Assembly (NCBI RefSeq): GCF_021738965.1
Contig: NZ_JAKKOQ010000008.1
Location: 248,001-312,000, forward strand
From: Gordonia zhenghanii
GTDB lineage: Bacteria; Actinomycetota; Actinomycetes; Mycobacteriales; Mycobacteriaceae
DNA: 64,000 bases
Reading direction: 5' to 3'
Position 1 is the stretch's first letter. The number at the start of each line of letters is the position of its first letter. The notes beneath the pieces are model-generated. The model made no database searches and was not told the origin of the DNA. It saw nothing but the letters and a program-made list of their open reading frames with translations. Positions 15,013 to 24,215 of this stretch are shown here, piece by piece. The position numbers and the translations under genes are program-made.

Positions 15013-17043
15013 TCACTTCTTGGACAGGGACATCGTCGCGAAGTCGCTGTCAGCACGTTTCTGCGTGTACCGGTACAGGCCGCCCACCAGCAGGGCGAAG
15101 ACGATGACGCCGACGATCTGCGCCGAGTCGCCGTACCCTTCACCGAGGACCGACAGCGGAGCCTCGTCGCCGGTCGCTGCCACGATGCCCGCGAAGATCA
15201 CGCCGTAGATGCTCTCGCCGACGATCAGACCGGTCGCCAAGAGGATGCCCAGGCGCTTCTTGCGTTCGCCGTCGACCTTGTCCCGTGCAGCCCACTTGTC
15301 GTAGTAACGGCCGATGAACGCGCCGATCGGGATGATCAGTGTCAACGACATCGGCAGGTACATGCCCATTCCGACCGCGAGCGGCGGCAGACGCAGACTC
15401 GACGTGCTGCGCTTGAGCACCTCGTCGACAGCGATGACGCCGCAGCCGATGAGCGCACCGACTCCCACGAGCGCCCAGTTCAGGTCGCCGCCGAAGACGC
15501 CCTTGGCCAGGGTCGACATCAGGTTGGCCTGCGGTGCGGACAGGCTGCCTTCGACGCCGTTGGCGTTGACGCCGCCGACGAACCCGAACGCATTGTTCAT
15601 CAGGCTCAGGATCGGCGGGATGATCACCGCGCCGAAGAGCACACCGATGATCAGCGAGACCTGCTGCTTCCACGGGGTGGCGCCGACGAGTTGGCCGGTC
15701 TTGAGGTCCTGCAGGTTGTCGTTCGAGATGGTCGCGACACCGAAGACGACGGACGCGGTGAACAGCGTGTACGCGACGAGCGCATCGATCTCCGAGTCGT
15801 TGCTCACCGCACCGTGCGTCACCTTGATCAGCAGCGCCGCGCACAGCACAACGAGGATCCCGACGCCCGAGATGGGGCTGTTCGACGATCCGATCAGGCC
15901 AGCCATGTAGCCGCAGACTGCGGCGACGACGAGACCGATGACGAAGACGAAGGCGATGCTGACGGCGATGATGCCGCCGAGCGAGTCGGAGATGTGCGAG
16001 TCGGCGGCGAAGTCCCAGAGCAGCCATCCGATCGGGATCATGGCGATCACGACGGTCAACCCGACCCATTGGATCGGGATGTCGCGCTCGGTGATGTCGA
16101 CCTGGTTGCCTGCCCGGCGATTCTTCGCGCTGGCCATCGCCGCGATGATGCCCTTGAGGATCGGGCCGATGACGGTGGCGAGCGTCCACACTGCGGCGAC
16201 GGCGATCGCGCCCGCACCGACCATGCGGACCTCCTCGGAGAAGATCCGTTCGACGAGATCGAGCAACGACTCGTCTGCGCCCGGGCCGGAGCCCCACGTA
16301 CGGACCGGAAGGATGATGAAGAACGAGATCACGAGGCCGACGAGCATCGCGATACCGACGGCAACGCCGACGAGGTGCCCGACACCGATGAGCGCGAGCG
16401 ACAGGCTGCCGCTGACCATGGTGGCGCCGGACCCTGCCTTGAACGCCACGGAGGCTTCGGTCGCGAGGAGCTTGAGCGAGCCGAGGAGGGAGAACAGCGC
16501 CGCGCCCAGCGCGCCGACGACGATGGCACGCATCCCGCCGCGATTCTGATCGACGCCCTTCGAGTCGACGTCCGACTCGTGGTCGGTCGACGCCTCACCG
16601 ACTTTGAGAACCTCGGCAGCGGCGACGCCTTCGGGATACGGCAGGTCCGATCCGGTGACGAGCGCACGTCGCAGCGGAATCGAGTACATCACGCCGAGGA
16701 CGCCGCCGATCGCACAGACTGCCACTGTCGTCCAGTACGGGAAGCCGCTCCACCAGCCGATCATGATCAGCCCGGGCAGGACGAACACGATCGCCGACAG
16801 GGTGCCTGCCGCGGACGCGATCGTCTGGACGATGTTGTTCTCGATGATCGAATGGTCGCGGAAATATCGCAGCACAGACATCGAGATGACGGCGGCCGGA
16901 ATGGCCGTGGCGAACGTCAGGCCGACTTTCAATCCCAGATAGACGTTCGCTGCGGTGAACACGAGTGTGATCAGTCCACCGAGGACGACGGCGCGAACGG
17001 TCAGTTCACGTGCCGTCGACCGTGCTGCAGTAGGTGCAGACAA
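15013..17043 (-). CDS. OPT-family oligopeptide/metal-chelate transporter
   Basis: A 676-residue polytopic protein with about 15 hydrophobic helices. It matches the OPT family through the N-terminal block ELTVRAVVLGGLITLVFTA, NVYLGLKVGLTFATAIPAA and SDLPYPEGVAAAEVLKVG, plus a later KTGQLVGATPWKQQ segment. OPT proteins import oligopeptides or metal-siderophore complexes by proton symport. I prefer the TTG at 17043, with GGGAGAAG about 5 nt upstream, over the GTG at 17067 whose GAGGAA is too close. It lies downstream of dnaG with a 200-bp gap, so is probably a separate unit. Confidence 0.88.
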   Translation of the reverse strand: MSAPTAARSTARELTVRAVVLGGLITLVFTAANVYLGLKVGLTFATAIPAAVISMSVLRYFRDHSIIENNIVQTIASAAGTLSAIVFVLPGLIMIGWWSGFPYWTTVAVCAIGGVLGVMYSIPLRRALVTGSDLPYPEGVAAAEVLKVGEASTDHESDVDSKGVDQNRGGMRAIVVGALGAALFSLLGSLKLLATEASVAFKAGSGATMVSGSLSLALIGVGHLVGVAVGIAMLVGLVISFFIILPVRTWGSGPGADESLLDLVERIFSEEVRMVGAGAIAVAAVWTLATVIGPILKGIIAAMASAKNRRAGNQVDITERDIPIQWVGLTVVIAMIPIGWLLWDFAADSHISDSLGGIIAVSIAFVFVIGLVVAAVCGYMAGLIGSSNSPISGVGILVVLCAALLIKVTHGAVSNDSEIDALVAYTLFTASVVFGVATISNDNLQDLKTGQLVGATPWKQQVSLIIGVLFGAVIIPPILSLMNNAFGFVGGVNANGVEGSLSAPQANLMSTLAKGVFGGDLNWALVGVGALIGCGVIAVDEVLKRSTSSLRLPPLAVGMGMYLPMSLTLIIPIGAFIGRYYDKWAARDKVDGERKKRLGILLATGLIVGESIYGVIFAGIVAATGDEAPLSVLGEGYGDSAQIVGVIVFALLVGGLYRYTQKRADSDFATMSLSKK

Positions 17044-17242
17044 AGTTCTTCTCCCAACGGGTCGCACTTCCTCGCCCGCACCGCTGTTGTCGGCACCGAA
17101 CGAAACACGGTGTTACACGTTATTCCTATGCCCGCTCGTTCGAGTGAGAACCCCTGATGACGGCGGATTCTGGTGTAGCGGCGACGAGTTGATCGTCGCT
17201 CGGGCAGGACGGTGCGAAACGGACTTACCCGCCTGGGTTCGC

Positions 17243-19153
17243 CTACACGCCCGTCTCAAACGTCTGCTCGAGCAGGCTCCGTCGATACGCTTCGAGTGCG
17301 ACGAGGTCACCGAATAGCGCGTTGTACCCGTCAGCGTCCCCGCCCGGCGACATCCGACGCAGCTTGGACTTGATGTCGGCGATCTGCGACCCGACCCACA
17401 CCTCTTGGGAGCGGGCGAGCACGCTTGAGATGTAGCGCGAGATCTTGTCCTCCTCCACCGGCATCGGCTCCACCGCCAGTTCGGTGACGAGAGGTGTCGA
17501 AGCCTGATCGTCGACGGCTTGGATCACCGCGTCGACCCAGGTGGCGCCGCCGAGGCCGCTCGCGGTTCCGCCCGCAGCGGCGATGGCTTCCCGAAGTCGT
17601 CGGTACGACGGGTCGGAGAAGCACTCGCCCGGAAGGGAGTCGAACACCGTGCCCGCGATCGCCGGATACTGCAGCGCTGCCTTGAGCGCTTCCCGCTGCG
17701 CCCACAGGCGCGGATCGTTCGGCAGGGGGCGCGCAGTCGGCGGCGGCGACATCGCCTCGGGACGCATCCGACCACGAGTGCCTCGCCCGGCGGGACGTCC
17801 TCGACCCGACTTCGACATTCCCCTGACCCGGGACAGCACCTGACCGACGTCGTCCCAACCGACCCAGCCCGCGAGCTGGCGGGCGTACTCGTCGCGCAGT
17901 GCGACGTCCCGGATCCTCGACACCACCGGAACCGTGTCCCGCAGCGCGGCCACCCGACCCTCCGCGGTGTCGAGGTCGTGATTGCGCAGCAGTGCCTTGA
18001 TCGCGAACTCGAACATCGGGATCCGGCGGGCGATGAGGTCGCGGACGGCGGCGTCACCCGACCGCTGTCGCAGATCGCACGGATCCATTCCGTCGGGTGC
18101 GACGGCCACGAACGTCTGGCCTGCGATCGACTGTTCGCCTTCGAAGGCCTTGAGCGCAGCGGCCTGGCCCGCGTCGTCGCCGTCGAACGTGTAGATCACT
18201 TCGCCGCGGAAGTAGGAGTCGTCCATCATGAGTCGACGGATCAATGCGAGATGATCTTCACCGAACGCGGTGCCACACGATGCGACGGCGGTGTGCACTC
18301 CGGCCACCTGCATCGCCATCACGTCGGTGTATCCCTCGACGATCACGACCTGGTGACTCTTGGCGATCGATTTCTTCGCGAGGTCGAGACCGAACAGCAC
18401 CTGCGATTTCTTGTACAGCATGGTCTCGGGCGTGTTCATGTACTTGCCGAGTTGGTCGTCGTCGAAGAGCTTGCGAGCGCCGAATCCGATGACGTCGCCG
18501 CCCAGGTTTCGGATCGGCCACAGCAGTCGGCGATGGAATCGGTCGATGGGCCCTTTGCGGCCCATCTTCGACAAGCCTGCGGCCTCCAGTTCCGCGAACG
18601 CGAAGCCTTGGGACTGGAGCGCGCGCGTCATGGTGTCCCACCCCGCAGGCGCGTAGCCGCATCCGAAGGTCAGTGCGCTCGCCTCGTCGAACCCGCGTCC
18701 CGCGAGGAAGTCTCGGGCCGTCTGTGCCTCCGGGGTGCGAAGCTGTTCGGCGTAGTACCGCTGTGCGGCCGCGTTGACCGCGACGAGCCGGGCGCGGGTC
18801 CCACGATCTCGATTGATCGCCGCCCCGCCGCCCTCGTAGTTGATGCGGTAGCCGATCCGGTCGGCGAGCTGCTCGACGGCTTCGACGAAGCCGACGTGCT
18901 CCTGCTTCTGCAGGAACGAGTAGACGTCGCCGCCTTCGCCGCATCCGAAACAGTGGAAGTGGCCGTGGTTGGGGCGGACGTGGAACGACGGCGACTTCTC
19001 GTCGTGGAACGGGCACAGGCCCTTCATGCTGTCGGCGCCCGCGTTGCGGAGTGCGACGTAGTCGCCGATGACGTCTTCGATTCGCGTCTGTTCACGGATC
19101 GCCGTGATGTCGCTATCTGGGATACGTCCTGGCACGACACCCACTGTAGTCAT
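17243..19153 (-). CDS. dnaG: DNA primase
   Basis: A 636-residue DnaG that makes RNA primers at the replication fork with the replicative helicase. The N-terminal CHC2 zinc ribbon uses C47, H50, C68 and C71 (GLCPFH ... FHCFGC). The TOPRIM core shows the catalytic Glu in VVIVEGYTDVMAM and the acidic DGD in YTFDGDDAGQAA. The C-terminal helicase-binding region is divergent, as usual in actinobacteria. The ATG at 19153 has GGAGG a few bases upstream. In mycobacteria dgt directly precedes dnaG; here dgt is about 27 kb away. Confidence 0.97.
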   Translation of the reverse strand: MTTVGVVPGRIPDSDITAIREQTRIEDVIGDYVALRNAGADSMKGLCPFHDEKSPSFHVRPNHGHFHCFGCGEGGDVYSFLQKQEHVGFVEAVEQLADRIGYRINYEGGGAAINRDRGTRARLVAVNAAAQRYYAEQLRTPEAQTARDFLAGRGFDEASALTFGCGYAPAGWDTMTRALQSQGFAFAELEAAGLSKMGRKGPIDRFHRRLLWPIRNLGGDVIGFGARKLFDDDQLGKYMNTPETMLYKKSQVLFGLDLAKKSIAKSHQVVIVEGYTDVMAMQVAGVHTAVASCGTAFGEDHLALIRRLMMDDSYFRGEVIYTFDGDDAGQAAALKAFEGEQSIAGQTFVAVAPDGMDPCDLRQRSGDAAVRDLIARRIPMFEFAIKALLRNHDLDTAEGRVAALRDTVPVVSRIRDVALRDEYARQLAGWVGWDDVGQVLSRVRGMSKSGRGRPAGRGTRGRMRPEAMSPPPTARPLPNDPRLWAQREALKAALQYPAIAGTVFDSLPGECFSDPSYRRLREAIAAAGGTASGLGGATWVDAVIQAVDDQASTPLVTELAVEPMPVEEDKISRYISSVLARSQEVWVGSQIADIKSKLRRMSPGGDADGYNALFGDLVALEAYRRSLLEQTFETGV

Positions 19154-19331
19154 TCGCCTCCACCCTCCCCGTTGCGGTCACTCGCTGCCGACGAACCTCG
19201 CCGCGGCAGCAGACCGCAGCGACTGGACGCCACTGGAAGATCGCACGTCAAAGGCGCGCGCCCCGTTCTGTCGGACCCTCGACCTATAGTTCCACCCAGA
19301 TCGAACACATGAACGAACGAAGGAGTCAGGC

Positions 19332-19817
19332 ATGTGTGAATTCGACCCCCGCTGCAGCGGGTCCGACGATCTGATCGGTCAGGCCCTCGCTCTGATCGCC
19401 CGAGGATCATGGGCGGTCACAGGCGTGTACGGCGACGAGACGTCGGCACCCGTCGCCTACACGTCTGGACTCACCGAACTCGGACGTCCCGAACTGGTGA
19501 TCGCCGGTGTCGACCCCGAGCACGCAGGCCCCGTGCTCAACGAGGCCGCGGCCCGAGTGGTTTTGACACCGGGGTTCAGCTCGGGTTCGACGATCACGGA
19601 CCTGCGATCGACGAACGGATATCCGCTGACCGCGATCGACGTGATCGACGCCTCGTCGATGCGCGTGACGTCGCTGCTGTTCGGACAGTCGTTCCAGGCC
19701 GTACAACTCGTCTGGCCCGACCGGGACGGACGTCTGCCCTGGGACCGTGGTTACGGACTCGCCCCCGACGAGCAGCCGCTGTACGGCGTGGCCACTCCCG
19801 CAGCAGGAGCCAGATGA
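19332..19817 (+). CDS. DUF4262 domain protein
   Basis: A 161-residue protein matching DUF4262: GSWAVTGVYGDETSAPVAYTSGL, then GRPELVIAGVDPEHAGPVLN, and a C-terminal VQLVWPDRDGRLPWDRGY. The family is widespread and uncharacterised. An ideal ribosome site AAGGAG lies 7 nt before the ATG and a TATAGT hexamer lies upstream. Its end faces the end of the 1003-residue gene with 36 bp between. Confidence 0.82.
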   Translation: MCEFDPRCSGSDDLIGQALALIARGSWAVTGVYGDETSAPVAYTSGLTELGRPELVIAGVDPEHAGPVLNEAAARVVLTPGFSSGSTITDLRSTNGYPLTAIDVIDASSMRVTSLLFGQSFQAVQLVWPDRDGRLPWDRGYGLAPDEQPLYGVATPAAGAR

Positions 19818-19853
19818 GGTCGGCCCCGCTGCTCGGCCGCTCCTGCCGCCGGG

Positions 19854-22800
19854 CTACTTCTGCCGGACTGCGGCCAACGCGGCCGCCCGTACCGCCACTG
19901 CGTTCGCCATCAACAGGTCGGCCGACACCATGCCTGGGAAGTAATCGGCGAGCGCCGCCCACATAGCGCGACCCTCGTCGGTCAGACCGCCCTTCTTGAG
20001 GCAGTCGTTGGCCTGCAGTCTCGCGACGGCCGCAAAGGTCATCGACTGCATCGACAGCAACATCCACGGGCTGGTACCGGTGTCGACGCCTGCGAGCACT
20101 TCGTTGCGCGCGGAGATGAGGTCGTACATCTCCGGTGACGACCGTCGGACGTCCCGCAGCATCGTGTTGACGTGGCGCGGAGCCTCGACGCTCAGCGGAT
20201 CGGCCATCCATTCCATCCGGTGATGGAACGCGTCGATCGTCGCGCTGGTCCGCATGTCTAGATCGAGCACCGGACCGGGGACGAGCCGGAAGTGCTCGAA
20301 GAGCATGTCGACCTGGTCGCGCCCCATCGACTCGACGGCCATCACGTTGCGGTCGAAGACGCCGGTCCTCGGATCACTCATCCGACCGGTCGCCAGCAGA
20401 CGGAGCAACTCGTCGCCGCCGCGGGTCGTCAGATACGACTGGATCTCGTCACGGTCGGACGTCTTCGGATCGACGATCGCCGACATCGCGATGGTGCATC
20501 CGACATACGGGTTCGGATGTGACGTGCTCGCGCGGTCGCTCGGCGCGAACGGCCGTTCGGCGAGGCCGGACCGGATGAGCAGGGCCGGGATCCGACGCGG
20601 CGCGACCGGGCTGTCGCCGAGCGCGACGAGCGATGCGGTCGCGTCCGCGGTCAACACGTCGACCGACGGTGCCGGGCTCTCCGCGTCGGCGGCCTGTGCG
20701 GTGTCGAGCAGCATCCACGCGCCGGTCAAGTCGTCGACGGCGGGCGCCGAGGCGGACACAGCCGTGTTCGGCTGCTCTACTCCGCGCGTGAGCATCGCGA
20801 TCGGCGCCTCGTCCGTCTCGCCGTCCGCGTCTTCGATGACCGCGACGATCGTGCCGCTCACCAGACGTCGCGCTGCGTCGGCGAGAGGCCTGGTTGCCAA
20901 CGCGAACTCGGTGCCGGCACGTCCCTCGGACTCCCATTCCCGGACGATCTCGAAGTCGCCGTCGAGGAGAGCGAACGACACGTCGACGCCGCCGGGAACG
21001 TACACGGCCAGTCTTCTGTGATCGGTGGCGTCGACGTCGATCACCGGAAGCGCGGTCTGCCACGCGGACGGGACTCCCGCGCGTTCGAGTCGCACGAGTG
21101 CGTGCGGCGGACGCACCACCAGTTCTAGAGAGGCGTCGCCCGACCGGGTGGAGGTGATCTGTTCGACGTCGCTCGGGCCGAAGGTCAGTTTCGCGTCGTC
21201 GACGGCGAGGTCACCGTCTGCGGTCAGCTCGGTGACCGACTCGGCGAGTCCGTCGGCTGCGGGGAGCCGAACAGCTGGGTCGTGGGTTGCGCCGAGCCCT
21301 TCGACAATGACGGCCACGCGGCGTAAGTCCAGTGCGTACGAGTCGCTGACGACGATCTCGTAGGCTCCGACCAGCGGTGCGTCGACTCCGTCGAACGGGT
21401 CGGCCGATGTCACGAAGGCCTCGGACTCCCACGGATAGTCGACGAGCCAGTCGAGATCTCCGACCCGCCGGACCCGGACACGCCACCGCTTGTCGCCGTC
21501 GCCGTGGTGCGCAGGCAAGTCGACGAGGGGCCGCTCCCCGAACACCGGGTCGCCGTCCCTGGTCGTGATGCCGGGCAGCGGTTCGGGCAGTTCGATGCTC
21601 GGACTCTCCGCGGGCCGCACACGACGTGTCGTACCGGCCCGTCCGTCGCGGACCACCGTCAGTTCGCGGTGCCCCGCGAGGTCGAGAGTGCGCAGCAGCC
21701 ACCCGTCCCATGGGCCGTTGCGCGTGTCTGTGACAGCGACCTTCTTGCGACCCGAACCGGTGAACTCGGCGTCTTTCGGTACAAGCGCCAAGACCTCGCC
21801 TGCGGGCAGAGTGCGGTGCCGGGACATGACGCGGCCGTCGGGTGCGAACAGGACGATCGGATCGCCCGGCAGGACGACCGGGATGGCCCTACGCGCACCG
21901 GTGTCGAGGTTGACGAGCACGCACTCGCGTAGCGCCGAAGTGACGGGTACGACGGCTGCCTCATCGGCGCCGGTCTGGACCTGTTCGGGAGCGTCACCTG
22001 CCCAGGCACGCCAGGTCGTGGGCTTCTCGTCCGACGGGATGACGACGTCGAGCGTGCCTTCGGCTGCGTCGTAACGCAGTTCCGGAAATCGGGCGATGCA
22101 CAGCGCAGCCGCATCGTCGTCGCCGTCGAGGAACGGCTTGTCCGCCAACCGATCTCGCAGTGCGGACAGGATCGTCGGCGGCAAGTCGACGGCAGATTCG
22201 GTCAACGCATCCGCGGACCAGGTCGCTGGCTCGGCGATGCTTGCGACGAGGACGGCGCAGATCCGCGCGAGGAAGGTGACGGCGATGTCTGGGGCGTGAT
22301 CGAGCAGTGCCCGGAACTCGGCGGGCAGTTGCCTGCGCCGGTGCGAGAATCCGGGTTCGGTCAGGTGGTCGAGGACGACGGTCCCCTGCGGCGCGCGACC
22401 GGCGGTCACATGCTGTTCGATGACGTCGACGAGCCCGCCGATGGCGTGCGCCGGGATGCCAGCGTGGAGTTCGAGCAACCACACCGGATCCCGATCGCGG
22501 AGTGCTTCGACGTCACGGAGCCCGATCGTCCGGAACATGTCGCCGGCAAAGCCGACGAGCGCGGCCTCGAACGACGGGTCGCGGTCCACTCCGATCGCGT
22601 CAGCGAACCCGTCCCAGAAGTCGGTGGCGCCGTCGCGGAGAGCGGCGTGCCCGACGAGGGCGGTCGCGATGAGTGCCGGATAGCCGGTGATGAGCGCGAA
22701 GTGCGCGCCCGCTGGCATCTGGGACATCAGCCTGCCGAGCTGTGAGTGCACTCGGCTGATCTCGTCGACTGTCGGATCGGTCTCGACGACGAGTTCGGCG

Positions 22801-22865
22801 TCGGTGTATCGATTGCGAATACAGTCTTCGAATTCGTTGTCCTGCAAGGTCGCCGAACCTGTCAT
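19854..22865 (-). CDS. Large uncharacterised protein (1003 aa)
   Basis: I do not recognise a characterised family. The product is soluble, acidic and multidomain. Residues 1-260 look helical and include the motif WLLELHAGIPAHAIGGL. The middle (about 270-720) is beta-rich with Ig-like patterns (VVLPGDPIVLFAPDGRVMS; GPWDGWLLRTLDL). The last 280 residues are helical again, around PNPYVGCTIAMSAI and MSADLLMANAVAVRAAALAAVRQ-like stretches. The HAGIP motif followed by a beta-rich core reminds me of large proteins encoded beside DEAD-box helicases in defence or stress loci, but no helicase gene adjoins it here and I put little weight on this. No signal peptide or transmembrane helix is seen. ATG at 22865. 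Confidence 0.75.
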   Translation of the reverse strand: MTGSATLQDNEFEDCIRNRYTDAELVVETDPTVDEISRVHSQLGRLMSQMPAGAHFALITGYPALIATALVGHAALRDGATDFWDGFADAIGVDRDPSFEAALVGFAGDMFRTIGLRDVEALRDRDPVWLLELHAGIPAHAIGGLVDVIEQHVTAGRAPQGTVVLDHLTEPGFSHRRRQLPAEFRALLDHAPDIAVTFLARICAVLVASIAEPATWSADALTESAVDLPPTILSALRDRLADKPFLDGDDDAAALCIARFPELRYDAAEGTLDVVIPSDEKPTTWRAWAGDAPEQVQTGADEAAVVPVTSALRECVLVNLDTGARRAIPVVLPGDPIVLFAPDGRVMSRHRTLPAGEVLALVPKDAEFTGSGRKKVAVTDTRNGPWDGWLLRTLDLAGHRELTVVRDGRAGTTRRVRPAESPSIELPEPLPGITTRDGDPVFGERPLVDLPAHHGDGDKRWRVRVRRVGDLDWLVDYPWESEAFVTSADPFDGVDAPLVGAYEIVVSDSYALDLRRVAVIVEGLGATHDPAVRLPAADGLAESVTELTADGDLAVDDAKLTFGPSDVEQITSTRSGDASLELVVRPPHALVRLERAGVPSAWQTALPVIDVDATDHRRLAVYVPGGVDVSFALLDGDFEIVREWESEGRAGTEFALATRPLADAARRLVSGTIVAVIEDADGETDEAPIAMLTRGVEQPNTAVSASAPAVDDLTGAWMLLDTAQAADAESPAPSVDVLTADATASLVALGDSPVAPRRIPALLIRSGLAERPFAPSDRASTSHPNPYVGCTIAMSAIVDPKTSDRDEIQSYLTTRGGDELLRLLATGRMSDPRTGVFDRNVMAVESMGRDQVDMLFEHFRLVPGPVLDLDMRTSATIDAFHHRMEWMADPLSVEAPRHVNTMLRDVRRSSPEMYDLISARNEVLAGVDTGTSPWMLLSMQSMTFAAVARLQANDCLKKGGLTDEGRAMWAALADYFPGMVSADLLMANAVAVRAAALAAVRQK

Positions 22866-23026
22866 GCGCGTTTGCTCACCACACCTCTTCTACTCGCGTC
22901 GCTGGGAGGTGCGGCGCGTCGTGAAGCACACAAGTTACCCCGCGACGGTTCCCCGTCTCGACCCCGGACGGCGACGCTGTGGGAAGGCTCACGCGGATGC
23001 TCGGATCTGGCAGACTCGAGGGCACT

Positions 23027-23851
23027 ATGGACACCTTCTCGCGCGACGGCCTCACTTTCGACGTGATCGATTCCGGACCGTCCGACGGCGACCCGGTGAT
23101 CCTCCTTCACGGCTTCCCGCAAACCGCGTCATCCTGGTCTCAGGTATCGGAACTATTGACGGCGCAGGGATTTCGGACGATCGCCCCGACGCAACGCGGG
23201 TACTCACCCCGAGCGCGCCCCCGTGGACGACGCTGTTACCGGACGAGTGAGCTGACCGCGGACATCGTCTCGCTGATCGAACAGCTCGACCAAGGCCCGG
23301 TCCACGTCGTCGGGCACGACTGGGGCGCGGTCGTGGCGTGGTCGTTGGCGTCCCGCAGACCGGAGCTGGTGCGGTCGTTGACGACGGTGTCGGTGCCTCA
23401 TCCTGGTGCGTTCGCGCGGTCGATGACGCGCAGTCGTCAGGCGCTCATGTCTTGGTACATGTTCTTCTTCCAGCTTCCGTGGCTGCCGGAGTTCGCTATC
23501 ACCCGCGCACGGTCGGTTCTGCCTACCGCATTGCAGCGCACCGGCATGGCACTCGACGAGGCACAGGCGGTCCAGCGCGAAGTCATCGACTCGGGCGCGT
23601 TGACCGGTGCTCTGAACTGGTATCGCGCCATGCTCCTCGACGGCCCCGGCGGCCTCGGCGCCAAGGTGTCGGCGCCGACGACCCACGTGTGGAGTTCCGG
23701 CGACACCGCGCTCTCCCGCTGCGGAGCCGAACTCACCCACGAGTACGTCACGGGCGACTTCCGCCTCGCGATCATCGACGGCGCCTCCCACTGGCTCCCC
23801 GATCAGCGTCCCGCCGACCTCGCCGCCCTCATTCTCGACCGCATTCGCTGA
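23027..23851 (+). CDS. Alpha/beta hydrolase, epoxide hydrolase-like
   Basis: A 274-residue alpha/beta hydrolase. The oxyanion segment is HGFPQTASSW, the nucleophile elbow is GHDWGAVVAW with Asp at the nucleophile position as in epoxide hydrolases, and the C-terminal His is in IIDGASHWLPDQRP. The lid region resembles soluble epoxide hydrolases. The ATG at 23027 is preferred (GAGGG upstream). It is a single gene followed by the tandem-repeat region. Confidence 0.85.
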   Translation: MDTFSRDGLTFDVIDSGPSDGDPVILLHGFPQTASSWSQVSELLTAQGFRTIAPTQRGYSPRARPRGRRCYRTSELTADIVSLIEQLDQGPVHVVGHDWGAVVAWSLASRRPELVRSLTTVSVPHPGAFARSMTRSRQALMSWYMFFFQLPWLPEFAITRARSVLPTALQRTGMALDEAQAVQREVIDSGALTGALNWYRAMLLDGPGGLGAKVSAPTTHVWSSGDTALSRCGAELTHEYVTGDFRLAIIDGASHWLPDQRPADLAALILDRIR

Positions 23852-24215
23852 CCCGTTCCGCCGGTCGGGCCACGTCTGCTGGTTGAGCCCTAGTTCGTTG
23901 GTCGGGTCCTAGTTCGTCGGTCGAGCCCTATTCGTTGGTCGAGCCCTAGTTCGTTGGTCGAGCCCTAGTTCGTTGGTCGAGCCCTAGTTCGTTGGTCGAG
24001 CGGAGTCGAGACCCCGACCACCTTCAGAACGCACGAAACAACGGGACCCGCCCCCACCGCTGGTCGAGCGGAGCGCCGTCCTGAGCGAGCGGAGCGAGTC
24101 GAAGGGTCGAGACCCCCACCAGCGATCTCGACTCCGCTCGATCAACGACAAGGACCGCTCGATCAACGACGGCACCGCTCAATCAGCGGTACCGCGAGTC
24201 GAAGGGTCGAGACCC
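23852..24215. repeat. Repeat-only 364-bp gap with a 19-bp tandem array
   Basis: This gene-free gap between convergent genes holds six consecutive copies of a 19-bp unit GGTCGAGCCCTAGTTCGTT at 23881-23993 (one copy is 18 bp, two have substitutions). The array runs straight into a standard GGTCGAGCGGAGTCGAGACC repeat at 23994-24013. From 24060 to 24215 are diverged and inverted copies, including forms with GAGCGGAGCGAGTCGAAGGG. The last copy abuts the stop codon of the FAD oxidase. There are no unique spacers, so it is not CRISPR; I see no gene in it. Confidence 0.9.

Noticed and set aside
23881..23993. 19-bp tandem array as CRISPR or replication iterons
   Set aside because: No spacers, no adjacent Rep gene, and the unit is derived from the dispersed repeat family.
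23984..24175. 63-residue minus-strand frame within the repeats
   Set aside because: Its translation (LIERSRD, GLDSARP) is made entirely of repeat sequence.
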